A stretch of DNA of 64,000 bases from JAUIAI01 sp050633665 (GCA_050633665.1 JBOEGY010000001.1:434001-498000); one strand, 5' to 3'; positions 1-9,389 are shown, counted from the stretch's first letter. Program-made: numbers and translations. The notes: generated by a model not told the origin, from the sequence alone.

Positions 1-942
1 GCGGTTTCCAGATGGCACGGTAATCTTGATGACTTCCTCATCATGGGCGATTGTCAGCGGAATCTCGGTTCCGGCCGGACCTTGTTGCCAGACTTCCCTG
101 AAAAACCAGGCGAGTGAATCCACCCGCTGCTCCCCGACCGCCAGAATCAAGTCGCCCTGCTCAATACCGGCTTTGTCGGCAGGTCCGTTCGCGGCGACTG
201 CGCCGACCACCAGATGACGGTCAGCCTCGATCGGAAACAAGCCAAGCCAGGGTCTTGGTTCACGGGCCGCCTGGCCGGTTTCGAGCATATCCTTGAGAAT
301 CGGCTCCAGCAGATCAATCGGGACGACCATATTGGCTTGTACGCCGTCTTCTGCCTCGGCTTCCTGAACCAGTAAAGAGCCAATGCCGATCAGCTCGCCC
401 GCTTCATTGACCACGGCAGCGCCACCCCATTGCGGATGGGCCGGCGACGTAAACAGTGCCTCGTCCAGCAGATACTCCCAGTAGCCCGCAAATTCATGTT
501 TGTCGGTGACTCTTGATTTCAGCGAATGAGGCAACCCACCCTGACCGACAACATAAACCCGGTCGCCGGTATCAACCCCGGCGGAGCTGGCCCGCTTGAG
601 GAAGGGCGCGTTGAGCGGCCCCAGGGCTTTTATCAGGCCGAATCCGGTGACCTGGTCGTAGCCGATCGGATAGCCGGCAACGACTGAGCCATCGTTGGTG
701 GTCAGCCAGATGCTCTGCGCTTCCGTAATGAGATAGCCGATGGTCAGGATGACGCCATCTTCGGAGATGACAACCCCGTTGCCAACCCGTTCAGTGCCCA
801 GGGCTTCAGCGGTAAAACCGTCGGCGGGGATCTCCGCCCTGACGGTAACGACGGCATTCAAGACGTCCTCAAGCTTAAAGTCAACCTCTTTGGCAGAAGG
901 CTGCATATCCTCGGGGAACGACCATTCTTCAACTTGCGACAT
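1..942 (-). CDS. HtrA/DegP-like trypsin-fold protein with PDZ domain, catalytic triad lost (3' end cut by window)
   Basis: The reading frame starts at the ATG at 940-942 and stays open to base 1, giving 314 residues with the stop outside the window. Residues about 20-210 have the trypsin-like fold pattern of S1C (HtrA) proteases and residues about 225-314 form a PDZ domain ('RPWLGL', 'GPADKAGIEQGDLIL'). The three catalytic positions are not conserved. The HtrA 'TNxHV' histidine segment reads 'ILTIGYLI'. The aspartate segment 'DLAVLK' reads 'TGFGLIK'. The nucleophile motif 'GNSGGP' reads 'PQWGGAA'. The protein should therefore bind peptides but not cleave them. There is no signal peptide, so it is probably cytoplasmic. 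No clear ribosome binding site precedes the ATG. The neighbouring DUF1501 gene ends 63 bases upstream on the same strand. Fold assignment is firm; the biological role is unknown. Confidence 0.85.
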   Translation of the reverse strand, partial: MSQVEEWSFPEDMQPSAKEVDFKLEDVLNAVVTVRAEIPADGFTAEALGTERVGNGVVISEDGVILTIGYLITEAQSIWLTTNDGSVVAGYPIGYDQVTGFGLIKALGPLNAPFLKRASSAGVDTGDRVYVVGQGGLPHSLKSRVTDKHEFAGYWEYLLDEALFTSPAHPQWGGAAVVNEAGELIGIGSLLVQEAEAEDGVQANMVVPIDLLEPILKDMLETGQAAREPRPWLGLFPIEADRHLVVGAVAANGPADKAGIEQGDLILAVGEQRVDSLAWFFREVWQQGPAGTEIPLTIAHDEEVIKITVPSGNR

Positions 943-1005
943 TGCGGGAAATCGGTGGGCAGGCAGGGGGAGCCGAGTTTACGCGATTGCGCATAAGCCG
1001 ACCAA

Positions 1006-2421
1006 TCAGGTCATGAAACCAAGATTTCTGGATGGAAACTGACTGAGATTGGGCAAGACATTGCGCGCATCGACGCCGCCCTGTGAAAACCAGTCCATCA
1101 GGGTCGCGGCATATTGATCGACGGAAAACCCGGGAATCCAGCGTCCGTGGTGCTCCCAGGCGTGCTGGCCCGCGTCATTCGGTCCGCCCAGGAGCAATTC
1201 TGGTGCGTCGCCCCAGGTCCGTCCGCCGTTCACAGAACCGCCCATCACAAGATGGGTATTGCCCCAGGCATGGTCGGTGCCGGCGCTGCTGTTTGGCTTG
1301 AAAGTCCGACCAAAATCGGATTCGGTGAATAAAGTGACCTGATTGCCGGTGCCCAGCGCCTGCATGGCGCCGTCAAAATCGCTTAGCGCCTGACCCAGCA
1401 TGGCGAGCAGGCCGGCATGGCTGTCCAACTGATTGGCATGGTGGTCAAAGCCACCCAGGGCAACAAAATAGATATGACGATTGCCGCCGACCACGCTGCG
1501 GTTCTTGATCATTTTGGCAACCTGGTAGAGCTGGCGAGACAGCGGATTGCCGCGTGCCCCAGCCAGATGACCAAAACTGGCTGACAGAACTGGATTGTTC
1601 GGGTCCGGACTGCCGTTTTCAGGCGCTTGAGACAATAGCGCTCCCAGCCGGGCGCTGGTTTCGAATGCGCTGAGCTGAGAGTTTGCCAGGGCGTTCTGAA
1701 GCAGGTTTGGGTGCGTGCCGCCGACCAGAGCCTGCAAGGCGGCAAGACGCGCCTGGTCGCGCGAGTTGTCATTGAAGCCGTACAGGCCGAGTTGCTCCCC
1801 GGGGCCGGGCAAGACCAGGTCATTGATGAGGCTTGCCGCGCCAAATCGAGAATTGCCGGCGAACGAGTAAACCGGCGTGCCCGGCGCGACCGCATCCATC
1901 AATCTGCCGCCCCAGCCCGTGCGTAGCAAGGCGTCACTGGCGCCATTGGCCCACAGGATCTGTTGGTCTTTGTGAGAGAACAAGCTGTCGGGCACAAGCT
2001 GGTTGTTGTTGTCGTTCTGCCAGTCAAAGTATTGCGCCTGGGTCACCGGCCGGCTGAGCGGCCCGACATTGTTGATCACGGCCAGGCGCCCGTTGTCGAA
2101 AACGTCTTTCAGGGGTGTCATTGACGGATGCAAGCCGTAGTCGTCAACCAGCGGCACAACCTGAGCGCGCGGGATGGCCAGAGCGCCGCGCACTGCGGCG
2201 TAGTCCTGATGCAGGCCGGCGGCTGCCGGTGGCACCATGTTCAAACCATCATTGCCCCCATATAGATATACGCAAACCAGCGCCCGGTATTCGCCGGACT
2301 GAGCCTGAGCCGGTGTTGCAATCAGATTCGACCCCAGGCCCAGTGAAACCGGGATGCCTGCCGCCAGTTGAGTCAGAAGTCGCCGGCGCGAGGCTGAAAA
2401 GACTTGAGTGGTTTTATTCAT
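1006..2421 (-). CDS. DUF1501 family protein, Tat-exported
   Basis: A 471-residue protein of the DUF1501 family, related to the sulfatase/alkaline phosphatase fold; no enzymatic activity is established for the family. The N-terminus has a twin-arginine signal ('SRRRLLTQL' near residue 11, a hydrophobic stretch, then a likely cut after 'TPAQA' near residue 41), so the folded protein should be exported by Tat. Family landmarks are 'VYLYGGNDGLNM' near residue 52, 'GGFDHHANQ' and 'TESDFGRTF' in the C-terminal half, and 'GTDHAWGNTHLVMGG'. Its ATG overlaps the stop of the upstream DUF1800 gene by four bases (ATGA), so the two are translationally coupled. The pair occurs together in many proteobacteria and planctomycetes and is usually taken to act at the cell surface; that role is inference. 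Confidence 0.93.
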   Translation of the reverse strand: MNKTTQVFSASRRRLLTQLAAGIPVSLGLGSNLIATPAQAQSGEYRALVCVYLYGGNDGLNMVPPAAAGLHQDYAAVRGALAIPRAQVVPLVDDYGLHPSMTPLKDVFDNGRLAVINNVGPLSRPVTQAQYFDWQNDNNNQLVPDSLFSHKDQQILWANGASDALLRTGWGGRLMDAVAPGTPVYSFAGNSRFGAASLINDLVLPGPGEQLGLYGFNDNSRDQARLAALQALVGGTHPNLLQNALANSQLSAFETSARLGALLSQAPENGSPDPNNPVLSASFGHLAGARGNPLSRQLYQVAKMIKNRSVVGGNRHIYFVALGGFDHHANQLDSHAGLLAMLGQALSDFDGAMQALGTGNQVTLFTESDFGRTFKPNSSAGTDHAWGNTHLVMGGSVNGGRTWGDAPELLLGGPNDAGQHAWEHHGRWIPGFSVDQYAATLMDWFSQGGVDARNVLPNLSQFPSRNLGFMT

Positions 2422-4295
2422 CGTTGGATCTGATAGCTTGGAGAGGCCAGCACCAGGTAGAGCGCAGTTTTGACGCGCTCGCGCTGCCAGGTTGATCGGG
2501 TGTCGTCGCGGGTCAGCCAGGTGTCACTCGGCTGCCAGGCGTCCATCGCGGTGGCTATTGTTTGCATTTGTGTGTTGTTCAGACGCTGATCGACCAACAA
2601 GGCATTCAGAGCTTGCACGACCTTGATCGAGTCTGTTTCCGGGTCTTCAATCAACGATTCGAGCGCCGTATAACTGAGCCGCGTGCCGATGCTGTCGGGA
2701 ATAGTCGGATTCGCTGCGCGCCCATCGCCCCGGTCATACCACCAATAGATCAGTGCATTGGCAAAGTTAAGCCTGGCCAGTGTGCTGTTGGTGTTTTCAA
2801 TGCCGAACTGCGGAGCGACCAGATTGGTGTTGCTAAGCGGGTAGTCGGGCGGGTAAAAATTAAAGACGCTGGGGGCGTTGAATACCGGCTGCCCCAGTTT
2901 GTTGCCCCATTCCCATTGCGCGACGGGTTCGCCGTCGGTTTCGCCGTCCATTGCGCGTATCGCGCCAGTCACAAACAACACGGGCGCGCGCAGCCTGCCG
3001 AATTCATTCGTACTGGCGTGACTGACGCTGCGCGCTTGTTCGTCCAGCAAAATGGCCGCGAGTGTCGCCCGCATATCGCCGCGGCGACCAGACCCAATTG
3101 AAGTGCCGCCTGCGGTGTAGACACCGCTGTTGAAAACCGCCGAAACACGAGCCAGGTAGTCTGGCTGCGGGTTGCTGGTAACCAGGAATTGAATCAGCTG
3201 ACGGCTGATGAACGGCGCCAGGTTCGGATGGGCCATGATTGAATCGATGACCGCATTCAAGCCCTGCGCGGGAGAGCGGCCGGCCGGAGCAGTAATGCCG
3301 GCCAGCAAGACCCGGTCCTGGTCATCGTGCTGGCTCGCCACTGGTTTCATGGTGCCGCGAAAAAACGCCGGATTCTTCCAACCGGTACACTCATTGCACC
3401 AGGGGTTGATGCCGCCATCTGGATAAGTCCAGCCGGTCAGGGCGAACGCGTAGTTGCGGACGGTCAGGTTGTCATAGGTCGGTATACACTGACCCGACTG
3501 TAGCGAACCGTCCGGGTTGAGCAGGCAGGTACCCAGCGAGAATAGTTGTAGTAACTCGCGTGCATAGTTTTCGTTCGGGTCTTCTGCCTCATTGTTCACC
3601 ATGTTCAGGTAGGCCCCCATGAACGGTGACAGAGTCACTTCGTGCAACAGCGTTCTAATGTCGGTAAAGGCGTTGTCGCGCAGCATCTGCTGGTACTGCG
3701 CAAACCCGTAGCTACCCGTCAATTCTTTGCCGGAGGTGACAAATATCTGGGACAGCGCGAATGCCGTGCGCTGCCGTAACTGGTCGCGGCCTGAAACCGC
3801 CTGACGGTAAAAATCCCATTCGACCGGTATCGAAGAAAACCAGTCTCGCCAGCAGTCGTTTGCTGCCTGGCCGCTGAACTGGGCGCAGAAGTCTTGTTTC
3901 GCCTGACTATGAATCTGGTCGCGGTACTGGTTGACCGGGAGTGTGTAGCGATAACGGCTGGCCGGCTGGGCAAACTGTTCAATCAGGAATTTACGCGGCC
4001 CCTTGGTTTGAACCTCGTCAATTAAAGCGGCAGTAGGACCAAACGTCGCCTGCTGAAGCAGACGGGACGCGTCGACTTCGGTAGTCGGTGAGTCCTTCTC
4101 GTCGGAGACAACGGGTTCGCCGATGGGCGCGCCAGTCCGGTCAATGCCGTCCAGGCCCGATCCGCCGCCGGCATTATTGCCGTCTTGCCCGCCACTACAG
4201 GCGGCCAGCACAATGCTGATCAATGCGGCGCAAGTGGTTGACCGTTTGACGCGGCGCGCGGCGAAACCGGTCGCCTGAAGATGGTTCTGGATCAT
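2418..4295 (-). CDS. DUF1800 family lipoprotein
   Basis: A 625-residue DUF1800 protein. I chose the ATG at 4293-4295 because a GAGGG Shine-Dalgarno lies six bases upstream; an in-frame TTG at 4358 would add 21 residues ahead of the signal. From the ATG, a basic N-region is followed by a hydrophobic stretch and the lipobox 'VLAAC' (Cys33), so it is a predicted lipoprotein. A Gly/Asn/Asp-rich linker follows, then the family core: 'RLLQQATFGPT' near the start, 'NENYARELLQLFSLG' in the middle, and 'NFYPPDYPLS' towards the end. The biochemical function of DUF1800 is unknown. It is first in a two-gene operon with the DUF1501 gene. Confidence 0.92.
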   Translation of the reverse strand: MIQNHLQATGFAARRVKRSTTCAALISIVLAACSGGQDGNNAGGGSGLDGIDRTGAPIGEPVVSDEKDSPTTEVDASRLLQQATFGPTAALIDEVQTKGPRKFLIEQFAQPASRYRYTLPVNQYRDQIHSQAKQDFCAQFSGQAANDCWRDWFSSIPVEWDFYRQAVSGRDQLRQRTAFALSQIFVTSGKELTGSYGFAQYQQMLRDNAFTDIRTLLHEVTLSPFMGAYLNMVNNEAEDPNENYARELLQLFSLGTCLLNPDGSLQSGQCIPTYDNLTVRNYAFALTGWTYPDGGINPWCNECTGWKNPAFFRGTMKPVASQHDDQDRVLLAGITAPAGRSPAQGLNAVIDSIMAHPNLAPFISRQLIQFLVTSNPQPDYLARVSAVFNSGVYTAGGTSIGSGRRGDMRATLAAILLDEQARSVSHASTNEFGRLRAPVLFVTGAIRAMDGETDGEPVAQWEWGNKLGQPVFNAPSVFNFYPPDYPLSNTNLVAPQFGIENTNSTLARLNFANALIYWWYDRGDGRAANPTIPDSIGTRLSYTALESLIEDPETDSIKVVQALNALLVDQRLNNTQMQTIATAMDAWQPSDTWLTRDDTRSTWQRERVKTALYLVLASPSYQIQR

Positions 4296-4479
4296 GAGCC
4301 CTCGGCATAACCCTGGCCGGACTCGTTTATGGATGACGCAGTTTTCGCAACGGATCAAACACGTCAGCGAGTTACTATCTGTGCCAATTCACACCATGAA
4401 CCATTTAGCGCGATAAACGGTCGCTGGTGGCCGACCAATGCAACCGGTCGACATCGAACCGGATCTTCAGGAGTCTGAA

Positions 4480-4866
4480 ATGAGTAGTCAACTAGAGCAG
4501 AACAAGCGCAACGCCGTCGCTTTTTACGAGATGATGTTCAATGATTGCAAGCCGCGCGAGGCTATTGCCCAGTACGTGGGCGATCAATACATTCAGCACA
4601 ACACTGAAGTGGCTGACGGCAAAGACGCATTTATTGCCTACTTCGAGAAAATGGCGGCTGAATACCCGGGCAAACGGGTTCATGTCAAAAGAGTCGTCGC
4701 TGAGAGCAATCTGGTGGTCTTGCATTGCCACCAGGAGTGGCCGGGCATTGCCGACTATGCCGGCATGGATATTTTCCGCTTCGACGACAACGGCAAAATT
4801 GTCGAGCATTGGGATGTCTTGCAGCAGATTCCCGAAACGGCCGCTAACGACAACGGCATGTTCTAA
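4480..4866 (+). CDS. SnoaL-like (NTF2-fold) protein
   Basis: A 128-residue protein of the SnoaL/NTF2-like superfamily, closest in pattern to the group annotated as predicted SnoaL-like aldol-condensation enzymes. The ATG at 4480 is preferred over one at 4438 because AGGAG sits just upstream. Landmarks are 'AVAFYEMMFND' in the first helix, 'YIQHNTEVADGKDAF', and the C-terminal strands 'DIFRFDDNGKIVEHWDV'. It stands alone between the divergent DUF1800 operon and the GGDEF-EAL gene. Substrate is unknown; the fold is commonly used for small-molecule binding, isomerisation or hydrolysis. Confidence 0.85.
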   Translation: MSSQLEQNKRNAVAFYEMMFNDCKPREAIAQYVGDQYIQHNTEVADGKDAFIAYFEKMAAEYPGKRVHVKRVVAESNLVVLHCHQEWPGIADYAGMDIFRFDDNGKIVEHWDVLQQIPETAANDNGMF

Positions 4867-5032
4867 GAGCGACAGTTGTTCGGATCGACGGCCGGGTGAA
4901 ACAAATTTGGGAAAAATTGGCTGGTTCAACCAATAGAGCCATAGAAAGCGTTGTTAAGCGGGATGGATTTATAAAGAGTTGACCTTGGTTTAATTGTTGC
5001 CGAAGACAATAACCCATAGCGATTGTCAATCA

Positions 5033-5060
5033 GTAAGCGACGAATCGGTAAGCGACGAAT
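5033..5060 (+). repeat. Two direct copies of a 13-bp sequence before the GGDEF-EAL gene
   Basis: GTAAGCGACGAAT occurs at 5033-5045 and again at 5048-5060, a perfect 13-base direct repeat with a 15-base period, ending 26 bases before the start codon. Tandem sites at this spacing in a 219-base intergenic region could be a regulator-binding site or a slippage duplication; the sequence cannot decide. Confidence 0.6.
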
Positions 5061-5085
5061 TCCCTGAAATTACTCGGAGACCGGC

Positions 5086-8000
5086 TTGTCAATGACGGGA
5101 AAGAGCCAAGAGGAGTTTGATCGGTTGCGCGCGTTGCGCCGCCTGGATGTTCTGGATACTCCCCCAGAAGCCGAATTTGACGGACTTGTCAAAGCTGCCG
5201 CGCTTGTCTGCGGCGTTCCCGTTTCGCTGATAAGTCTGGTTGATGCCGATCGACAGTGGTTCAAGGCAAACCATGGTTTGCCCGGCGTTGCGGGAACTCC
5301 TCGTTCGGTATCGTTCTGTTCGCATGCGATTCAAGGCACCGATCTGATGGAGGTGCCTGATGCATTGTCTGACCCCAGATTCTCTGAAAACCCGTTGGTC
5401 CTGGAGAGTCCGAATATCCGCTTTTACGCAGGTTTTCCGCTGCGCCTGAAGGACGGGGAGCAAGTCGGTACATTATGCGTCATTGATCATGAGCCTCGAG
5501 AGCTTACTTCCGATCAACGTTCGATTCTGAATCATCTTTCAACAGTCGCGGTTCAAGCACTCGAGTCACGCCAGAAAGCGCGCGGGTTTGTTGCCAGTGA
5601 GGCTCGGTTCCGCGCGCTCAGCGATGCTTCGCCATTGGGAGTCTTTGGCGCGGATCGGGACGGTCTTTGCACTTATACAAATGATCGCTGGCAACAAATA
5701 TTTGGCCTGTCCCGAGAGGAGGCGCGAGGCGCTGGATGGCGCGCTGCCGTTCATCGGGAAGACAAAGCTCGGGTCTTTGCCGAGTGGCAGCACTGCGCGA
5801 AATTGAGTATTGACTTTGATGCGGAGTTTCGAATCCAACGCGCCGACAAAGACACTGTCTTTGTGCGCGCAGTCGCCTGTGCGGTTCGTGATGAACAAGG
5901 GGCGTTGACCGGGTTTGTCGGATCAATCGAAGATATAACCATTCGTCGAGAGCAGGAAAGGGCATTAAGCAAAAGCGAGTGGTTGCTGAACGAAACAGGT
6001 TTACTGGCAAATGTTGGCGGATGGGAGTTTGACCTCAAACAAGAGACTCTTGTCTGGTCAGATCAGACTTGTCGAATTCACGGAGTCAAGATTGGGTATT
6101 CCCCTGGCCTGAGCGAAGCGATCGACTTTTATGCGCCGCCCGCGCGCGCGACAATCCGCACGGCGGTCAAGCGTGCCATCGCTGAAGGGTTGTCATGGGA
6201 TCTCGAACTCCCATTAATACGAGCTGATGACGAACCAATCTGGGTAAGAGCCGTCGGGCAGGTTCAGTTCGAAAACGGTGAGGCGGTTCGACTGGTTGGA
6301 GCAATTCAGGACATCACTGAAAGAGTCAAACAACGCAAAGCCCTCGAAGACTCGAATCAGCGAATGGTCTTGGCGACGGAAAGCGGCGGAATCGGTGTCT
6401 GGGAATTTGACCTGAATTCCGGTGTCATGGAAATGGACTCACAGATGAGGCAGCTTTATGCCGTACCAACTGGCGCCAAAATTGAAATCAGCGCCTGGTG
6501 GTCGAAACGATTGCACCCGGACGATGCTCCACGGATTATGGAGGCCATGCGCGAGGCATTGCGTAGCCATTCTGATTACGATGATGAGTTTCGAATCGTT
6601 CTGCCCGACAAACGCGTCAGGCATATTCGTGCGGCCGCCCGTGTGACCGATAGTAGACTTGGCGAGTCGCCCCGGCTTATTGGCGTCAACTGGGATGTTA
6701 CGGAGCTCCGCGAGATTGGCGCGGAGCTAAAAGCGCAGCGCGAGTTGTTGCACGTGACGCTCGAATCCATTGGCGATGCGGTGATTACGACCGACTCAGA
6801 TGGCATGGTGACATGGCTCAATCCGGTAGCGGAGCGTATGACGGGCTGGGAGCTGAAGCAGTCAATCCAGCGACCTATTGATCAAATCTTCAGTATCGTC
6901 AATGAGCAAACCGGCGAGCGCTGCGAAAACCCGGTTATGGCTTGTCTGGCTGAGCAAAAAATTGTCGGGCTGGCTAATCACACGGCTCTGATATCAAAGA
7001 ATGGCGCCTGCCATGGGATTGAGGATTCTGCGGCGCCGATTCGTAACGCAAGCGGCGAGATTCTGGGTGCGGTTCTGGTTTTTCACGATGTTACAGAGCA
7101 GCGACGCCTGTCGAGAGAAATGAGTTATCGTGCAACCCATGACCCGTTGACTGGGTTGGTCAATCGCACAGAGTTTGAAGTCCGGCTACGCAGAACGCTG
7201 TCAAAATCCCAGGCGGATCGGAGCGATCATGCTCTGATGGTGATCGATCTTGATCAGTTCAAGCTGGTTAACGATGCTTGTGGGCATGCCATCGGCGATC
7301 AACTTCTAATACAAGTGGCGAAACTGCTGGGCGATACAGTTCGTTCGCGCGATACGCTGGCTCGCCTGGGGGGCGATGAATTCGCTGTCATTCTTGAGCA
7401 CTGCAGTGCTGAAACAGGTGCCAGGGTTGCCGATCAGATTTGCAGTCAAATGGATGATTTCCGGTTCGTTCATGATGATCGAAGCTTTCGGATTGGAGCT
7501 AGTATCGGGCTGGTGCCGCTTGATCAGCGGTGGGCCGATATCACTTCGCTGATGCAAGCGGCTGACACCTCTTGTTTCGCGGCAAAGGAAGCTGGCCGGA
7601 ACCGGGTTCATAAATGGTTTGATACCGACCAACTGATCCGGCTGCGTCGTGGCGAAATGCAATGGGCATCGCGGCTCGAACAGGCGCTTGATGAAGGTCG
7701 CTTCGAGATGCACGGGCAACGCATTCTGCCTTTGTCGGGGGATGCCTCAAAGGTGCATGCAGAGGCCTTAATCAGACTGTTGGATACGGACGGAACCCTT
7801 ATTCAACCTGGTGCATTCCTGCCCGCTGCGGAACGATTTCATCTGGCGTCTCGCGTTGATCGATGGGTTTTGAAGCATGCGCTGGATCACCTCACCAGAT
7901 TGCATCCGAAGGCGAATTTCGAGATGCTTTGCGTCAATTTGTCGGGTCAATCGGTGGGCGATCGGGCATTTCACCGGGACGCGATTGAATTGCTGGTCGC

Positions 8001-8442
8001 GGCCGGCCCGATGGTTTGTCAGCGATTGTGTCTGGAGATTACCGAGACCGCGGCCGTTACCAATCTTGCTGATGCGGCCGTCTTTATCGAGCAGGCGCGT
8101 TTGCTAGGGGTTCGTGTCGCGCTGGATGACTTTGGTTCCGGGTCTTCTTCTTTTGGTTATCTCAAAACCTTGAATGTGGACATGATCAAGATTGACGGTC
8201 AATTTATCAGGGACCTGATTTCCGATCCGCTTGATACTGCGACGGTGCGTTGTTTTGTCGACGTTGCCGGCGTCGTCGGGGTTCGAACTGTCGCCGAGTA
8301 CGTGGAGGTGCCTGAGATTCTCGAACGTGTTCGAGAACTTGGCATCGATTACGCACAAGGATTTCTGATACACAAACCACAGCCTATTCAGGAGCTGATG
8401 AAATTGGCTGCCGAGATTCCTCGGTTGAGTCAGGAACCGTGA
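5086..8442 (+). CDS. GAF-PAS(x4)-GGDEF-EAL cyclic-di-GMP enzyme
   Basis: A 1118-residue cytosolic signalling protein with no evident membrane segments. Order of domains: GAF (about 15-165), four PAS or PAS-like modules (about 170-290, 300-420, 425-550, 555-675; ends 'GSIEDIT', 'GAIQDIT', 'GVNWDVT', 'VFHDVT'), GGDEF (about 690-850) and EAL (about 870-1110). The cyclase site is intact ('GGDEF' near residue 761) and has an RxxD inhibitory site ('RSRD') five residues before it. The phosphodiesterase residues are also present ('HAEAL', 'NLSG', 'EITET', 'DDFGSG', 'KIDGQ', 'AEYVE', 'YAQGF'), so it may both make and degrade c-di-GMP. The TTG at 5086 lies six bases after GGAG (5076-5079); the ATG at 5092 is two codons in and is spaced less well. 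Confidence 0.95.
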   Translation: MSMTGKSQEEFDRLRALRRLDVLDTPPEAEFDGLVKAAALVCGVPVSLISLVDADRQWFKANHGLPGVAGTPRSVSFCSHAIQGTDLMEVPDALSDPRFSENPLVLESPNIRFYAGFPLRLKDGEQVGTLCVIDHEPRELTSDQRSILNHLSTVAVQALESRQKARGFVASEARFRALSDASPLGVFGADRDGLCTYTNDRWQQIFGLSREEARGAGWRAAVHREDKARVFAEWQHCAKLSIDFDAEFRIQRADKDTVFVRAVACAVRDEQGALTGFVGSIEDITIRREQERALSKSEWLLNETGLLANVGGWEFDLKQETLVWSDQTCRIHGVKIGYSPGLSEAIDFYAPPARATIRTAVKRAIAEGLSWDLELPLIRADDEPIWVRAVGQVQFENGEAVRLVGAIQDITERVKQRKALEDSNQRMVLATESGGIGVWEFDLNSGVMEMDSQMRQLYAVPTGAKIEISAWWSKRLHPDDAPRIMEAMREALRSHSDYDDEFRIVLPDKRVRHIRAAARVTDSRLGESPRLIGVNWDVTELREIGAELKAQRELLHVTLESIGDAVITTDSDGMVTWLNPVAERMTGWELKQSIQRPIDQIFSIVNEQTGERCENPVMACLAEQKIVGLANHTALISKNGACHGIEDSAAPIRNASGEILGAVLVFHDVTEQRRLSREMSYRATHDPLTGLVNRTEFEVRLRRTLSKSQADRSDHALMVIDLDQFKLVNDACGHAIGDQLLIQVAKLLGDTVRSRDTLARLGGDEFAVILEHCSAETGARVADQICSQMDDFRFVHDDRSFRIGASIGLVPLDQRWADITSLMQAADTSCFAAKEAGRNRVHKWFDTDQLIRLRRGEMQWASRLEQALDEGRFEMHGQRILPLSGDASKVHAEALIRLLDTDGTLIQPGAFLPAAERFHLASRVDRWVLKHALDHLTRLHPKANFEMLCVNLSGQSVGDRAFHRDAIELLVAAGPMVCQRLCLEITETAAVTNLADAAVFIEQARLLGVRVALDDFGSGSSSFGYLKTLNVDMIKIDGQFIRDLISDPLDTATVRCFVDVAGVVGVRTVAEYVEVPEILERVRELGIDYAQGFLIHKPQPIQELMKLAAEIPRLSQEP

Positions 8443-8451
8443 GACGGCTTA

Positions 8452-9372
8452 TTACTGGAAAGATGTAGCAACAGCGGTAACGATCGCCATGGTTTGCGTA
8501 TAAAACCGATCTGGGTGGCGAATTATCCAGAATCGCCGGGTAAGAGACCGCTGCAGCGACCGGGGAATCGGAATCTCCCGCAGTTCTTCAATCCGCGGGT
8601 CGGACGGCAATACGCGGCGGCTCATGCAACCGAGCCAGTCGCTGCTGGCGACTATTCGCTTCTGGGTATCGGCGTCGTTGACCTCCATGGCAACTCGGGG
8701 TGACTCGGACATGGTGTTGGCAATTGCCCGTAGGAATATTTCGCGTGTGCCTGAACCGGGCTCTCGTAACACCCATTCCCACTGGCTGAGATTCCGGTGT
8801 GGCGATTTGCCTTGCGCGAACAAGGGATGGTCGTGGCGGGCAAACAAACAGAGTTGGTCGCTGAGCCAGGCTTGTTTGTGTATGGTTGGGTCTAGCACCT
8901 CCCCCTCGACAAACGCGAGATCGAGCGCGAAGTCCATAATTCGGCGCACCAGGTCTTCGCTGTTGGCGACCGTCAGTGTCGTGCGCAGGCCGGGCGTTTT
9001 TACACGGCAGGCACGGATGAGTTCCGGCATCACAAAGGGGCCGATTGTGCGCGAGGCACCAAGCGCAATCCGGGTGGTGCCGGCCTGGCTGGGCACCACC
9101 AGATGGTGGATCTCCCGGGCGCGCTCCACTATTTCGATTGCCCGGGGCAGTAGTCTTTCGGCCGCTTCGGTTCGCACGAGTCGGCGTCCCCGGCGTTCAA
9201 ACAGAATCACGCCCAGCGCGTTTTCCAGGTCGGCCAGAGCCATGCTGACTGCCGACTGGGTGCGTGACAGGCGCTTTGCGGCAGCCGAGATGCCGCCGTG
9301 AGTCGCGATCTCAGTAAATGACTCAATCTGGCGGAGCGTAAAACGCTGCCCGGTAAGCGGGGATTCAGGCAT
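8452..9372 (-). CDS. LysR-type transcriptional regulator, divergent from the molybdoenzyme operon
   Basis: A 306-residue LysR family regulator. The N-terminal winged helix-turn-helix occupies about residues 10-70 ('SAAAKRLSRTQSAVSMALADLE', 'FERRGRRLVRTEAAE' style motifs), and the rest is the two-lobed periplasmic-binding-like co-inducer domain. It is transcribed away from the Soe-like operon with a 65-base gap that contains a perfect inverted repeat, which is the usual layout for a LysR regulator controlling its divergent neighbour. The co-inducer cannot be read from sequence; a sulfur compound is a reasonable inference from the target genes. Confidence 0.95.
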   Translation of the reverse strand: MPESPLTGQRFTLRQIESFTEIATHGGISAAAKRLSRTQSAVSMALADLENALGVILFERRGRRLVRTEAAERLLPRAIEIVERAREIHHLVVPSQAGTTRIALGASRTIGPFVMPELIRACRVKTPGLRTTLTVANSEDLVRRIMDFALDLAFVEGEVLDPTIHKQAWLSDQLCLFARHDHPLFAQGKSPHRNLSQWEWVLREPGSGTREIFLRAIANTMSESPRVAMEVNDADTQKRIVASSDWLGCMSRRVLPSDPRIEELREIPIPRSLQRSLTRRFWIIRHPDRFYTQTMAIVTAVATSFQ

Positions 9373-9389
9373 AGAAGCTCGTTAGGGTT

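Noticed and set aside
4979..5010. TTGACC with GACAAT as a promoter for the c-di-GMP gene
   Set aside because: The spacing is 20 bases, too long for a convincing sigma-70 pair.
8624..9301. 225-codon plus-strand open frame opposite the LysR gene
   Set aside because: Composition is Ser/Arg-rich without domains, as expected from an antisense frame of a GC-rich gene.
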